A DNA stretch of 36,697 nucleotides, taken from assembly GCF_000003605.2 (NCBI RefSeq), contig NW_003113694.1, positions 1 through 36,697 on the forward strand. Reading direction: 5' to 3'. Made by a program: the position numbers and the translations under genes. The stretch is from Saccoglossus kowalevskii. Its lineage: Eukaryota; Hemichordata; Enteropneusta; Harrimaniidae. This document shows positions 11,391-22,960 of the stretch, one piece after another (within the stretch, counting starts at the first letter, position 1; each line of letters starts with the position of its first letter). The notes below the pieces were generated by a model, which saw only the letters and a program-made list of their open reading frames with translations, was not told where the DNA came from and made no database searches.

Positions 11391-11885
11391 ATCCTCTTTG
11401 TACTGAATTCTTTGTTGTTAGTTTCACCTGGACTAGTAAGAGGGTAGTAGTCATTCTCTTTGTACTGGATTCTTAGTTGTAGTTTCACCTGAACTAGTAT
11501 GAGGGTAGTAGTCATCCTCTTTGTACTGAATTCTTTGTTGTTAGTTTCACCTGGACTAGTAAGAGGGCACTAGTCATCCTCTTTGTACTGGATTCTTAGT
11601 TGTACTTTCAGCTGGACTATTAAGAGGGTAGTAGTCATCCTCTTTGTACTGAATTCTTAGTTGTTTGTTTCACCTGAACTAGTAAGAGGGTGGTAGTCAT
11701 CCTCTTTGTACTGAATTCTTAGCTGTCAGTTTCACCTGAACTAGTAAGAAGGTGGTAGTCATCCTCTTTGTACTGAATTCTCAGTTGTTAGTTTCACCTG
11801 GACTAGTAAGAGGGCAGTAGTCATCCTCTTTGTACTGAATTCTTAGTTGTTAGTTTCACCTGAACTAGTAAGAAGGTGGTAGTCA
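11045..11885 (+). repeat. Block duplicated at 15679-16519
   Basis: The offset is 4633-4634 bp (75 monomers). Shared variants include GTATTGCATTC, AAGAAAGTGG after GCTGTCAG, TTTGTTG followed by GGGTAGTAGTCATTC, GGGCACTAG (about 11565), the CAGCTGG-CTATT unit and a second GCTGTCAG exactly 370 bp after the first. The pair separates at about 11887: CATCC with GGATTC here, CATTC with GAATTC there. Confidence 0.83.
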
Positions 11886-12916
11886 TCCTCTTTGTACTGG
11901 ATTCTTAGTTGTAGTTTCAGCTGGACTATTAAGAGGGTAGTAGTCATCCTCTTTGTACTGAATTCTTTGTTGTTAGTTTCACCTGGACTAGTAAGAGGGC
12001 AGTAGTCATCCTCTTTGTACTGAATTCTTAGTTGTTAGTTTCACCTGATCTAGTAAGAGGGTGGTAGTCATCCTCTTTGTACTGAATTCTTAGTTGTTAG
12101 TTTCACCTGAACTTGTAAGAGGGTGGTAGTCATCATCTTTGTAATGAAATCGTAGTTGTTAGTTTCACCTGAACTAATAAGAGGGTGGTAGTCATCCTCT
12201 TTGTACTGAATTCTTTGTTGTTAGTTTCACCTGAACTAGTAAGAGGGTGGTAGTCATCCTCTTTGAACTGGATTCTTAGTTGTTAATTTCACCTGCACTA
12301 GTAAGAGGGTGCTGGTCATCCTCTTTGTACTGAATTTTTAGTTGTTAGTTTCAGCTGGACTATTAAGAGGGTGGTAGTCATCCTTTTTGTTTTGAATTCT
12401 TAGTTGTTAGTTTCACCTGGACTAGTAAGAGGGTAGTAGTCATCCTCTTTGTACTGAATTCTTAGTTGTTAGTTTCACCTGAACTAGTAAGAGGGTGGTA
12501 GTCATCCTCTTTGTACTGGATTCTTAGTTGTACTTACAGCTGGACTATTAAGAGGGTAGTAGCCATCCTCTTTGTACTGAATTCTTAGTTGTTTGTTTCA
12601 CCTGAACTAGTAAGAGGGTGGTAGTCATCCTCTTTGTACTGAATTCTTAGCTGTCAGTTTCACCTGAACTAGTAAGAAGGTGGTAGTCATCCTCTTTGTA
12701 CTGAATTCTCAGTTGTCAGTTTCACCTGGACTAGTGAGAGGGTGGTAGTCATCCTCTTTGTACTGAATTCTTAGCTGTTAGTTTCACCTGAACTAGTAAG
12801 AAGGTGGTAATCATCCTCTTTGTACTGGATTCTTAGTTGTTAGTTTCACCTGGACTAGTAAGAGGGCAGTAGTCATCCTCTTTGTACTGAATTCTTAGTT
12901 GTTAGTTTCACCTGAA
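11885..12916 (+). repeat. Mosaic block assembled from pieces found elsewhere
   Basis: Three imported-looking pieces sit end to end. Positions 12045-12235 match 3770-3960 (ATCTAG, GAAATCGTAG). Positions 12236-12600 match 24769-25133 at 12533 bp (TTTGAACTGG, CCTGCACTAG, TTGTACTTACAGC, AGTAGCCATCC). Positions 12600-12916 are the general cassette with GCTGTCAG at about 12650 and a private CTCAGTTGTCAG tail. Joins fall between whole monomers, so the repeat phase is not lost. Confidence 0.75.
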
Positions 12917-14250
12917 CTAGTAAGAAGGTGGTAGTCATTCTCTTTGTACTGAATTCTTAGTTGTTAGTTTCACCTGGACTAGTAAGAAGGCGGTAGTCAT
13001 CCTCTTTGTACTGAATTCTTAGCTGTTAGTTTCACCTGAACTAGTAAGAAGGTGGTAGTCATCCTCTTTGTACTGGATTCTTAGTTGTTAGTTTCACCTG
13101 GACTAGTAAGAGGGCAGTAGTCATTCTCTTTGTACTGTATTCTTAGTTGTAGTTTCAGCTGGACTATTAAGAGGGTAGTAGTCATCATCTTTGTACTGAA
13201 TTCTTAGTTGTAGTTTCACCTGAACTAGTAAGAAGGTGGTAGTCATTCATTTTGTACTCAATTCTCAGTTGTTAGTTTCACCTGGACTAGTAAGAGGGTG
13301 GTAGTCATCATTTTTGTTTTGAATTCTTAGTTGTTAGTTTCACCTGGACTAGAAAGAGGGTAGTAGTCATCCTCTTTGTACTGAATTCTTAGTTGTTAAT
13401 TTCACCTGAACTAGTAAGAGGGTATTAGTCATTCTCTTTGTACTGGATTCTTAGTTGTAGTTTCACCTGAACTAGTATGAGGGTAGTAGTCATCCTCTTT
13501 GTACTGAATTCTTTGTTGTTAGTTTCACCTGGACTAGTAAGAGGGCAGTAGTCATCCTCTTTGTACTGAATTCTTAGTTGTTAGTTTCACCTGAACTAGT
13601 AAGAGGGTGGTAGTCATCCTCTTTGTACAGAATTCTTAGTTGTTAGTTTCACCTAAACTAGTAAGAGAGTGCTGGTCATCCTCTTTGTACTGAATTTTTA
13701 GTTGTTAGTTTCAGCTAAACTAGTAAGAGAGTGGTAGTCTTCCTCTTTGTACTGAATTCTTAGTTGTTAGTTTCACCTGAACTAATAAGAGGGTGGTAGT
13801 CATCCTCTTTGTACTGGATTCTTAGTTGTTAGTTTCACCTGAACTTGTTAGAGGGTGGTAGTCATCCTCTTTGTAATGAATTCCTAGTTGTTAGTTTCAC
13901 CTCAACTAATAAGAGGGTGGTAGTCATCCTCTTTGTACTGGATTCTTAGTTGTTAGTTTCACCTGGACATAAGAGGGTGGTAGTCATCCTCTTTGTACTG
14001 AATTCTTAGTTGTTAGTTTCACCTGAACTTGTAAGAGGGTGGTAGTCATCATCTTTGTAATGACATCGTAGTTGTTAGTTTCACCTGAACTAATAAGAGG
14101 GTGGTAGTCATCCTCTTTGTACTGAATTCTTTGTTGTTAGTTTCACCTGAACTAGTAAGAGAGTAGTAGTCGTTCTCTTTGTACTGAATTATTAGTTGTT
14201 AGTTTCACCTAAACTAGTAAGAGGGTGGTAGCCATCCTCTTTGTACTGAA
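12916..14250 (+). repeat. Family B block, sister of 9150-10255 and of parts of 19.0-20.8 kb
   Basis: Up to 14021 it follows 9150-10255 without net indels. It also follows 19.03-20.79 kb, but with stepped offsets: 6109 bp at TCATTTTG, 6418 bp at ACAGAATTC and 6542 bp at about 14254. The steps of 309 and 124 bp equal 5 and 2 monomers, so the later copy holds 7 extra units. After 14021 it carries GTAATGACATCGTAG, seen again only at about 21900, and GTCGTTCTC with the rare GAATTATTAG. Confidence 0.83.
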
Positions 14251-15690
14251 TACTTAGTTGTTAATTTCACCTGAACTAGTAAGAGGGTAGTAGTCATTCT
14301 CTTTGTACTGGATTCTTGGTTGTAGTTTCACCTGAACTAGTATGAGGGTAGTAGTCATCCTCTTTGTCCTGAATTCTTTGTTGTTAGTTTCACCTGGACT
14401 AGTAAGAGGGCAGTAGTCATCCTCTTTGTACTGGATTCTTAGTTGTACTTTCAGCTGGACTATTAAGAGGGTAGTAGTCATCCTCTTTGTACTGAATTCT
14501 TAGTTGTTTGTTTCACCTGAACTAGTAAGAGGGTGGTAGTCATCCTCTTTGTACTGAATTCTTAGCTGTCAGTTTCACCTGAACTAGTAAGAAGGTGGTA
14601 GTCATCCTCTTTGTACTGAATTCTCAGTTGTTAGTTTCACCTGGACTAGTAAGAGGGTGGTAGTCATCCTCTTTGTACTGAATTCTTAGCTGTTAGTTTC
14701 ACCTGAACTAGTAAGAAGGTGGTAATCATCCTCTTTGTACTGGATTCTTAGTTGTTAGTTTCACCTGGACTAGTAAGAGGGCAGTAGTCATCCTCTTTGT
14801 ACTGAATTCTTAGTTGTTAGTTTCACCTGAACTAGTAAGAAGGTGGTAGTCATTCTCTTTGTACTGAATTCTTAGTTGTTAGTTTCACCTGGACTAGTAA
14901 GAAGGCAGTAGTCATCCTCTTTGTACTGAATTCTTAGCTGTTAGTTTCACCTGAACTAGTAAGAGGGTGGTAGTCATCCTCTTTGTACTGGATTCTTAGT
15001 TGTTAGTTTCACCTGGACTAGTAAGAGGGCAGTAGTCATCCTCTTTGTACTGGATTCTTAGTTGTAGTTTCAGCTGGACTATTAAGAGGGTAGTAGTCAT
15101 CCTCTTTGTACTGAATTCTTAGTTGTAGTTTCACCTGAACTAGTAAGAAGGTGGTAGTCATTCTTTTTGTACTGAATTCTCAGTTGTTAGTTTCACCTGG
15201 ACTAGTAAGAGGGTGGTATTCATCCTCTTTGTACTGAATTCTTAGTTGTTAGTTTCACCTGAACTTGTAAGAGGGTGGTAGTCATCATCTTTGTAATGAA
15301 TTCTTAGTTGTTTGTTTCACCTGAACTTGTAAGAGGGTGGTAGTCATCCTCTTTGTACTGGATTCTTAGTTGTTAGTCTCACCTGAACTAATACGAGGGT
15401 GGTAGTCATCCTCTTTGTACTGAATTCTTAGTTGTTAGTTTCACCTGAACTAGTAAGAGAGTAGTAGTCGTTCTCTTTGGACTGAATTCTTTGTTGTTAG
15501 TTTCACCTGAACTAGTAAGAGGGTGGTAGCCATCCTCTTTGTACTGAATTCTTAGTTGTTAGTTTCACCTGAACTAGTAAGTAGGTGGTAGTCATTCTCT
15601 TTGTACTGAATTCTTAGTTGTAGTTTCACCTGAACTAGTATGAGGGAAGTAGTCATCCTCTTTGTACTGAATTCTTTGTTGTTAGTTTCA
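14250..15690 (+). repeat. Family C block, sister of 1240-2600, 20.80-21.54 and 22.10-23.40 kb
   Basis: The opening units carry GGATTCTTGG and TTTGTCCTG (about 14322 and 14366), which mark the same ancestral copy at 20850-20910 and 22150-22206. From 14331 it runs parallel to 1240-2600 at 13091 bp. It ends with AAGTAGG (about 15582) and ATGAGGGAAG, then switches to family D type units at about 15700. Confidence 0.83.
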
Positions 15691-16519
15691 CCTGGACTAG
15701 TAAGAGGGTGGTAGTCATCCTCTTTGTACTGGATTCTTAGTTGTAGTTTCACCTGAACTAGTAAGAGGGTGCTGGTCATCCTCTTTGTACTGAATTTTTA
15801 GTTGTTAGTTTCACCTGAACTAGTTAGAGGGCAGTAGTCATCCTCTTTGTACTGGATTCTTAGTTGTAGTTTGACCTGAACTAGTAAGAGGGTGGTAGTC
15901 ATCCTCTTTGTATTGCATTCTTAGTTGTTAGTTTCACCTGAACTAGTAAGAGGGTAGTAGTCATCCTCTTTGTACTGAATTCTTAGCTGTCAGTTTCACC
16001 TGAACTAGTAAGAAAGTGGTAGTCATCCTCTTTGTACTGAATTCTTTGTTGTTAGTTTCACCTGGACTAGTAAGAGGGTAGTAGTCATTCTCTTTGTACT
16101 GGATTCTTAGTTGTAGTTTCACCTGAACTAGTATGAGGGTAGTAGTCATCCTCTTTGTACTGAATTCTTTGTTGTTAGTTTCACCTGGACTAGTAAGAGG
16201 GCACTAGTCATCCTCTTTGTACTGGATTCTTAGTTGTACTTTCAGCTGGACTATTAAGAGGGTAGTAGTCATCCTCTTTGTACTGAATTCTTAGTTGTTT
16301 GTTTCACCTGAACTAGTAAGAGGGTGGTAGTCATCCTCTTTGTACTGAATTCTTAGCTGTCAGTTTCACCTGAACTAGTAAGAAGGTGGTAGTCATCATC
16401 TTTGTACTGAATTCTCAGTTGTTAGTTTCACCTGGACTAGTAAGAGGGCAGTAGTCATCCTCTTTGTACTGAATTCTTAGTTGTTAGTTTCACCTGAACT
16501 AGTAAGAAGGTGGTAGTCA
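15679..16519 (+). repeat. Sister block of 11045-11885
   Basis: Order and rare variants (GTATTGCATTC at about 15912, AAGAAAGTGG, GGGCACTAG at about 16200, two GCTGTCAG tails 370 bp apart at 15986 and 16356) match the 11-kb block. It lacks the small indels seen at 11101-11175, so it is the cleaner copy for deriving the ancestral order. Confidence 0.83.
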
Positions 16520-17575
16520 TTCTCTTTGTACTGAATTCTTAGTTGTTCGTTTCACCTGTACTAGTAAGAAGGTGGTAGTCATCCTCTTTGTACTGGATTC
16601 TTAGTTGTTAGTTTCACCTGGACTAGTAAGAGGGCAGTAGTCATCCTCTTTGTACTGGATTCTTAGTTGTAGTTTCAGCTGGACTATTAAGAGGGTAGTA
16701 GTCATCCTCTTTGTACTGAATTCTTAGTTGTAGTTTCACCTGAACTAGTAAGAAGGTGGTAGTCATTCTTTTTGTACTTAATTCTCAGTTGTTAGTTTCA
16801 CCTGGACTAGTAAGAGGGTGGTAGTCATCCTTTTTGTTTTGAATTCTTAGTTGTTAGTTTCACCTGGACTAGTAAGAGGGTAGTAGTCATCCTCTTTGTA
16901 CTGAATTCTTAGTTGTTAGTTTCACCTGAACTAGTAAGAGGGTGGTAGTCATCCTCTTTTTTACTGGATTCTTAGTTGTAGTTTCACCTGAACTAGTAAG
17001 AGGGTGCTGGTCATCCTCTTTGTACTGAATTTTTAGTTGTTAGTTTCAGCTGGACTATTAGAGGGTGGTAGTCATCTTTTTGTTTTGAATTCTTAGTTGT
17101 TAGTTTCACCTGGACTAGTAAGAGGGTAGTAGTCATCCTCTTTGTACTGAATCTTAGTTGTTAGTTTCACTGATCTAGTAAGAGGGTGGTAGTCATCCTC
17201 TTTTTACTGAATTCTTAGTTGTTAGTTTCACCTGAACTAGTAAGAGAGTAGTAGTCGTTCTCTTTGTACTAAATTCTTATTTGTTAGTTTCACCTGAACT
17301 AGTAAGAGGGTGGTAGCCATCCTCTTTGTACTGAATTCTTAGTTGTTAATTTCACCTGAACTAGTAAGAGGGTAGTAGTCATTCTCTTTGTACTGGATTC
17401 TTAGTTGTAGTTTCACCTGAACTAGTATGAGGGTAGTAGTCATCCTCTTTGTACTGAATTCTTTGTTGTTAGTTTCACCTGGACTAGTAAGAGGGCAGTA
17501 GTCATCCTCTTTGTACTGGATTCTTAGTTGTACTTTCAGCTGGACTATTAAGAGGGTAGTAGTCATCCTCTTTGT
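16519..17575 (+). repeat. Family D block followed by GTCGTTC units
   Basis: Positions 16519-17060 resemble 4710-5250 (CCTGTACTAG, GTACTTAATTC at about 16776, TTTTTGTTTTG), with GTTCGTTTC at about 16544 as a private tail. A run of small indels occupies about 16957-17171. Then come CCTGATCTAG with TTTTTACTG, GTCGTTCTC with GTACTAAATTCTTATTTG (about 17268), and a family C opening (17339-17566). The GTACTAAATTC unit recurs only at the very end of the window (about 36657). Confidence 0.75.
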
Positions 17576-18198
17576 ACTGAATTCTTAGCTGTCAGTTTCA
17601 CCTGAACTAGTAAGAAGGTGGTAGTCATCCCATTTGTACTGAATTCTCAGTTGTTAGTTTCACCTGGACTAGTGAGAGGGTGGTAGTCATCCTCTTTGTA
17701 CTGAATTCTTAGTTGTTAGTTTCACCTGAACTAGTAAGAAGGTGGTAATCATCCTCTTTGTACTGGATTCTTAGTTGTTAGTTTCACCTGGACTAGTAAG
17801 AGGGCAGTAGTCATCCTCTTTGTACTGAATTCTTAGTTGTTAGTTTCACCTGAACTAGTAAGAAGGTGGTAGTCATTCTCTTTGTACTGAATTCTTAGTT
17901 GTTAGTTTCACCTGGACTAGTAAGAGGGCAGTAGTCATCCTCTTTGTACTGGATTCTTAGTTGTAGTTTCAGCTGGACTATTAAGAGGGTGGTAGTCATC
18001 CTTTTTGTTTTGAATTCTTAGTTGTTAGTTTCACCTGGACTAGTAAGAGGGTAGTAGTCATCCTCTTTGTACTGAATTCTTAGTTGTTAGTTTCACCTGA
18101 ACTAGTAAGAGGGTGGTAGTCATTCTCTTTGTTCTGGATTCTTAGTTGTAGTTTCACCTGAACTAGTAAGAGGGTGCTGGTCATCCTCTTTGTACTGA
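17575..18198 (+). repeat. Family A fragment, sister of 8069-8692
   Basis: About 624 bp (10 monomers) pairs with 8069-8692 at 9506 bp, checked at GCTGTCAG (17588 and 8082) and AGTGAG (17671 and 8165). This copy has CATCCCATTTG near 17627 where the sister has CATCCCCTTTG. The pairing stops where this copy has GAATTCTTAG and the other GAATTTTTAG. Confidence 0.83.
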
Positions 18199-19030
18199 AT
18201 TCTTAGTTGTTAGTTTCACCTGAACTAGTAAGAAGGTGGTAGTCATTCTCTTTGTACTGAATTCTTAGTTGTTAGTTTCACCTGGACTAGTAAGAGGGCA
18301 GTAGTCATCCTCTTTGTACTGGATTCTTAGTTGTAGTTTCAGCTGGACTATTAAGAGGGCAGTAGTCATCCTCTTTGTACTGGATTCTTAGTTGTAGTTT
18401 CAGCTGGACTAGTAAGAAGGTGGTAGTCATCCTTTTTGTTTTGAATTCTCAGTTGTTAGTTTCACCTGGACTAGTAAGAGGGTGGTAGTCATCCTTTTTG
18501 TTTTGAATTCTTAGTTGTTAGTTTCACCTGGACTAGTAAGAGGGTAGTAGTCATCCTCTTTGTACTGAATTCTCAGTTGTTAGTTTCACCTGAACTAGTA
18601 AGAGGGTGGTAGTCATCCTCTTTGAACTGGATTCTTAGTTGTAGTTTCACCTGCACTAGTAAGGGGGTGCTGGTCATCCTCTTTGTACTGAATTTTTAGT
18701 TGTTAGTTTCAGCTGGACTATTAAGAGGGTGGTAGTCATCCTTTTTGTTTTGAATTCTTAGTTGTTAGTTTCACCTGGACTAGTAAGAGGGTAGTAGTCA
18801 TCCTCTTTGTACTGAATTCTTAGTTGTTAGTTTCACCTGAACTAGTAAGAGGGTGGTAGTCATCCTCTTTGTACTGGATTCTTAGTTGTAGTTTCACCTG
18901 AACTAGTAAGAGGGTGGTAGTCATCCTCTTTGTACTGGATTCTTAGTTGTACTTACAGCTGGACTATTAAGAGGGTAGTAGTCATCCTCTTTGTACTGAA
19001 TTCTTAGTTGTTTGTTTCACCTGAACTAGT
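18198..19030 (+). repeat. Short local duplication followed by a family D block
   Basis: Positions 18210-18400 repeat the AAGAAGG, GGGCAG and CAGCTGG-CTATT units just seen at 17850-17990. A family D run follows at about 18420-18960 (TTTGAACTGG, CCTGCACTAG at 18651, GTGCTGG with the private AAGGGGG, TTGTACTTACAGC), parallel to 24.6-25.1 kb at about 6175 bp. Confidence 0.75.
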
Positions 19031-20795
19031 AAGAGGGTGGTAGTCATTCTCTTTGTACTGAATTCTTAGTTGTTAGTTTCACCTGGACTAGTAAGAAGGC
19101 GGTAGTCATCCTCTTTGTACTGAATTCTTAGCTGTTAGTTTCACCTGAACTAGTAAGAAGGTGGTAGTCATCCTCTTTGTACTGGATTCTTAGTTGTTAG
19201 TTTCACCTGGACTAGTAAGAGGGCAGTAGTCATTCTCTTTGTACTGTATTCTTAGTTGTAGTTTCAGCTGGACTATTAAGAGGGTAGTAGTCATCATCTT
19301 TGTACTGAATTCTTAGTTGTAGTTTCACCTGAACTAGTAAGAAGGTGGTAGTCATTCATTTTGTACTCAATTCTCAGTTGTTAGTTTCACCTGGACTAGT
19401 AAGAGGGTGGTAGTCATCATTTTTGTTTTGAATTCTTAGTTGTTAGTTTCACCTGGACTAGAAAGAGGGTAGTAGTCATCCTCTTTGTACTGAATTCTTA
19501 GTTGTTAATTTCACCTGAACTAGTAAGAGGGTATTAGTCATTCTCTTTGTACTGGATTCTTAGTTGTAGTTTCACCTGAACTAGTATGAGGGTAGTAGTC
19601 ATCCTCTTTGTACTGAATTCTTTGTTGTTAGTTTCACCTGGACTAGTAAGAGGGCAGTAGTCATCCTCTTTGTACTGAATTCTTAGCTGTCAGTTTCACC
19701 TGAACTAGTAAGAAGGTGGTAGTCATCCTCTTTGTACTGAATTCTCAGTTGTTAGTTTCACCTGGACTAGTAAGAGGGCAGTAGTCATCCTCTTTGTACT
19801 GAATTCTTAGTTGTTAGTTTCACCTGAACTAGTAAGAAGGTGGTAGTCATCCTCTTTGTACTGGATTCTTAGTTGTAGTTTCAGCTGGACTATTAAGAGG
19901 GTAGTAGTCATCCTCTTTGTACTGAATTCTTTGTTGTTAGTTTCACCTGGACTAGTAAGAGGGCAGTAGTCATCCTCTTTGTACTGAATTCTTAGTTGTT
20001 AGTTTCACCTGAACTAGTAAGAGGGTGGTAGTCATCCTCTTTGTACAGAATTCTTAGTTGTTAGTTTCACCTAAACTAGTAAGAGAGTGCTGGTCATCCT
20101 CTTTGTACTGAATTTTTAGTTGTTAGTTTCAGCTAAACTAGTAAGAGAGTGGTAGTCTTCCTCTTTGTACTGAATTCTTAGTTGTTAGTTTCACCTGAAC
20201 TAATAAGAGGGTGGTAGTCATCCTCTTTGTACTGGATTCTTAGTTGTTAGTTTCACCTGAACTTGTTAGAGGGTGGTAGTCATCCTCTTTGTAATGAATT
20301 CCTAGTTGTTAGTTTCACCTCAACTAATAAGAGGGTGGTAGTCATCCTCTTTGTACTGGATTCTTAGTTGTTAGTTTCACCTGGACATAAGAGGGTGGTA
20401 GTCATCCTCTTTGTACTGAATTCTTAGTTGTTAGTTTCACCTGAACTAGTAAGAGGGTGGTAGTCATCCTCTTTGTAATGAATTCTTAGTTGTTAGTTTC
20501 ACCTGAACTAGTAAGAGGGTGGTAGTCATCCTCTTTGTACTGAATTCTTAGTTGTTAGTTTCACCTGAACTTGTAAGAGGGTGGTAGTCATCATCTTTGT
20601 AATGAAATCGTAGTTGTTAGTTTCACCTGAACTAATAAGAGGGTGGTAGTCATCCTCTTTGTACTGAATTCTTTGTTGTTAGTTTCACCTGAACTAGTAA
20701 GAGAGTAGTAGTCGTTCTCTTTGTACTGAATTATTAGTTGTTAGTTTCACCTAAACTAGTAAGAGGGTGGTAGCCATCCTCTTTGTACTGAATAC
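19030..20795 (+). repeat. Family B block with extra monomers
   Basis: It follows 12.93-14.25 kb in order but has five extra units at about 19670-19980 (a GCTGTCAG to CAGCTGG-CTATT cassette resembling 11.72-12.03 kb) and two extra plain units near 20440-20560. Markers are TCATTCATTTTGTACTC (19356), ACAGAATTC (20045), GTCTTCC, CTTGTTAGAG (20261) and GGACATAAG (about 20384). The insertions fall in register and are whole monomers. Confidence 0.82.
20500..20561 (+). repeat. Reference consensus monomer, 62 bp
   Basis: This unit matches the majority base at every position I compared, so it serves as the type copy. The next unit starts with CACCTG at 20562. It contains a SpeI site (20507-20512) and an EcoRI site (20542-20547). 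It has no CpG. Plus-strand stop triplets occur in all three frames within the unit (TGA, TAG and TAA around the SpeI site), so the plus strand cannot be translated through it. On the minus strand an ATG beginning at 20529 opens only about 21 codons before a TGA. Confidence 0.9.
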
Positions 20796-22960
20796 TTAGT
20801 TGTTAATTTCACCTGAACTAGTAAGAGGGTAGTAGTCATTCTCTTTGTACTGGATTCTTGGTTGTAGTTTCACCTGAACTAGTATGAGGGTAGTAGTCAT
20901 CCTCTTTGTCCTGAATTCTTTGTTGTTAGTTTCACCTGGACTAGTAAGAGGGCAGTAGTCATCCTCTTTGTACTGGATTCTTAGTTGTACTTTCAGCTGG
21001 ACTATTAAGAGGGTAGTAGTCATCCTCTTTGTACTGAATTCTTAGTTGTTTGTTTCACCTGAACTAGTAAGAGGGTGGTAGTCATCCTCTTTGTACTGAA
21101 TTCTTAGCTGTCAGTTTCACCTGAACTAGTAAGAAGGTGGTAGTCATCCTCTTTGTACTGAATTCTCAGTTGTTAGTTTCACCTGGACTAGTAAGAGGGT
21201 GGTAGTCATCCTCTTTGTACTGAATTCTTAGCTGTTAGTTTCACCTGAACTAGTAAGAAGGTGGTAATCATCCTCTTTGTACTGGATTCTTAGTTGTTAG
21301 TTTCACCTGGACTAGTAAGAGGGCAGTAGTCATCCTCTTTGTACTGAATTCTTAGTTGTTAGTTTCACCTGAACTAGTAAGAAGGTGGTAGTCATTCTCT
21401 TTGTACTGAATTCTTAGTTGTTAGTTTCACCTGGACTAGTAAGAAGGCAGTAGTCATCCTCTTTGTACTGAATTCTTAGCTGTTAGTTTCACCTGAACTA
21501 GTAAGAGGGTGGTAGTCATCCTCTTTGTACTGGATTCTTAGTTGTTAGTTTCACCTGGACTAGTAAGAGGGTAGTAGTCATCCTCTTTGTACTGAATTCT
21601 TAGTTGTTAGTTTCACCTGAACTAGTAAGAGGGTGGTAGTCATCCTCTTTGTACTGGATTCTTAGTTGTTAGTTTCACCTGAACTTGTTAGAGGGTGGTA
21701 GTCATCCTCTTTGTAATGAATTCCTAGTTGTTAGTTTCACCTCAACTAATAAGAGGGTGGTAGTCATCCTCTTTGTACTGGATTCTTAGTTGTTAGTTTC
21801 ACCTGGACATAAGAGGGTGGTAGTCATCCTCTTTGTACTGAATTCTTAGTTGTTAGTTTCACCTGAACTTGTAAGAGGGTGGTAGTCATCATCTTTGTAA
21901 TGACATCGTAGTTGTTAGTTTCACCTGAACTAATAAGAGGGTGGTAGTCATCCTCTTTGTACTGAATTCTTTGTTGTTAGTTTCACCTGAACTAGTAAGA
22001 GAGTAGTAGTCGTTCTCTTTGTACTGAATTATTAGTTGTTAGTTTCACCTAAACTAGTAAGAGGGTGGTAGCCATCCTCTTTGTACTGATACTTAGTTGT
22101 TAATTTCACCTGAACTAGTAAGAGGGTAGTAGTCATTCTCTTTGTACTGGATTCTTGGTTGTAGTTTCACTGAACTAGTATGAGGGTAGTAGTCATCCTC
22201 TTTGTCTGAATTCTTTGTTGTTAGTTTCACCTGGACTAGTAAGAGGGCAGTAGTCATCCTCTTTGTACTGGATTCTTAGTTGTACTTTCAGCTGGACTAT
22301 TAAGAGGGTAGTAGTCATCCTCTTTGTACTGAATTCTTAGTTGTTTGTTTCACCTGAACTAGTAAGAGGGTGGTAGTCATCCTCTTTGTACTGAATTCTT
22401 AGCTGTCAGTTTCACCTGAACTAGTAAGAAGGTGGTAGTCATCCTCTTTGTACTGAATTCTCAGTTGTTAGTTTCACCTGGACAAGTAAGAGGGTGGTAG
22501 TCATCCTCTTTGTACTGAATTCTTAGCTGTTAGTTTCACCTGAACTAGTAAGAAGGTGGTAATCATCATCTTTGTACTGGATTCTTAGTTGTTAGTTTCA
22601 CCTGGACTAGTAAGAGGGCAGTAGTCATCCTCTTTGTACTGAATTCTTAGTTGTTAGTTTCACCTGAACTAGTAAGAAGGTGGTAGTCATTCTCTTTGTA
22701 CTGAATTCTTAGTTGTTAGTTTCACCTGGACTAGTAAGAAGGCAGTAGTCATCCTCTTTGTACTGAATTCTTAGCTGTTAGTTTCACCTGAACTAGTAAG
22801 AGGGTGGTAGTCATCCTCTTTGTACTGGATTCTTAGTTGTTAGTTTCACCTGGACTAGTAAGAGGGCAGTAGTCATCCTCTTTGTACTGGATTCTTAGTT
22901 GTAGTTTCAGCTGGACTATTAAGAGGGTAGTAGTCATCCTCTTTGTACTGAATTCTTAGT
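20796..22960 (+). repeat. Family C, B, C succession with a 1422-bp internal repeat
   Basis: Positions 20796-21540 match 14254-15000 at 6542 bp. At about 21550 the order jumps back: CTTGTTAGAG reappears at 21683, 1422 bp (23 monomers) after its previous copy at 20261. The series GGACATAAG, GACATCGTAG, GTCGTTC, TTGTCCTG, cassette is then run through again. The second run parallels 13.84-15.54 kb at about 7837-7840 bp. Three or four single-base losses cluster at about 22088-22206. Confidence 0.8.

Noticed and set aside
11327-11515. 62-codon minus-strand frame, repeated at 15961-16149
   Set aside because: It lies in a block duplicated at 4634 bp, so its conservation is just the duplication. Translation is that of the satellite unit.
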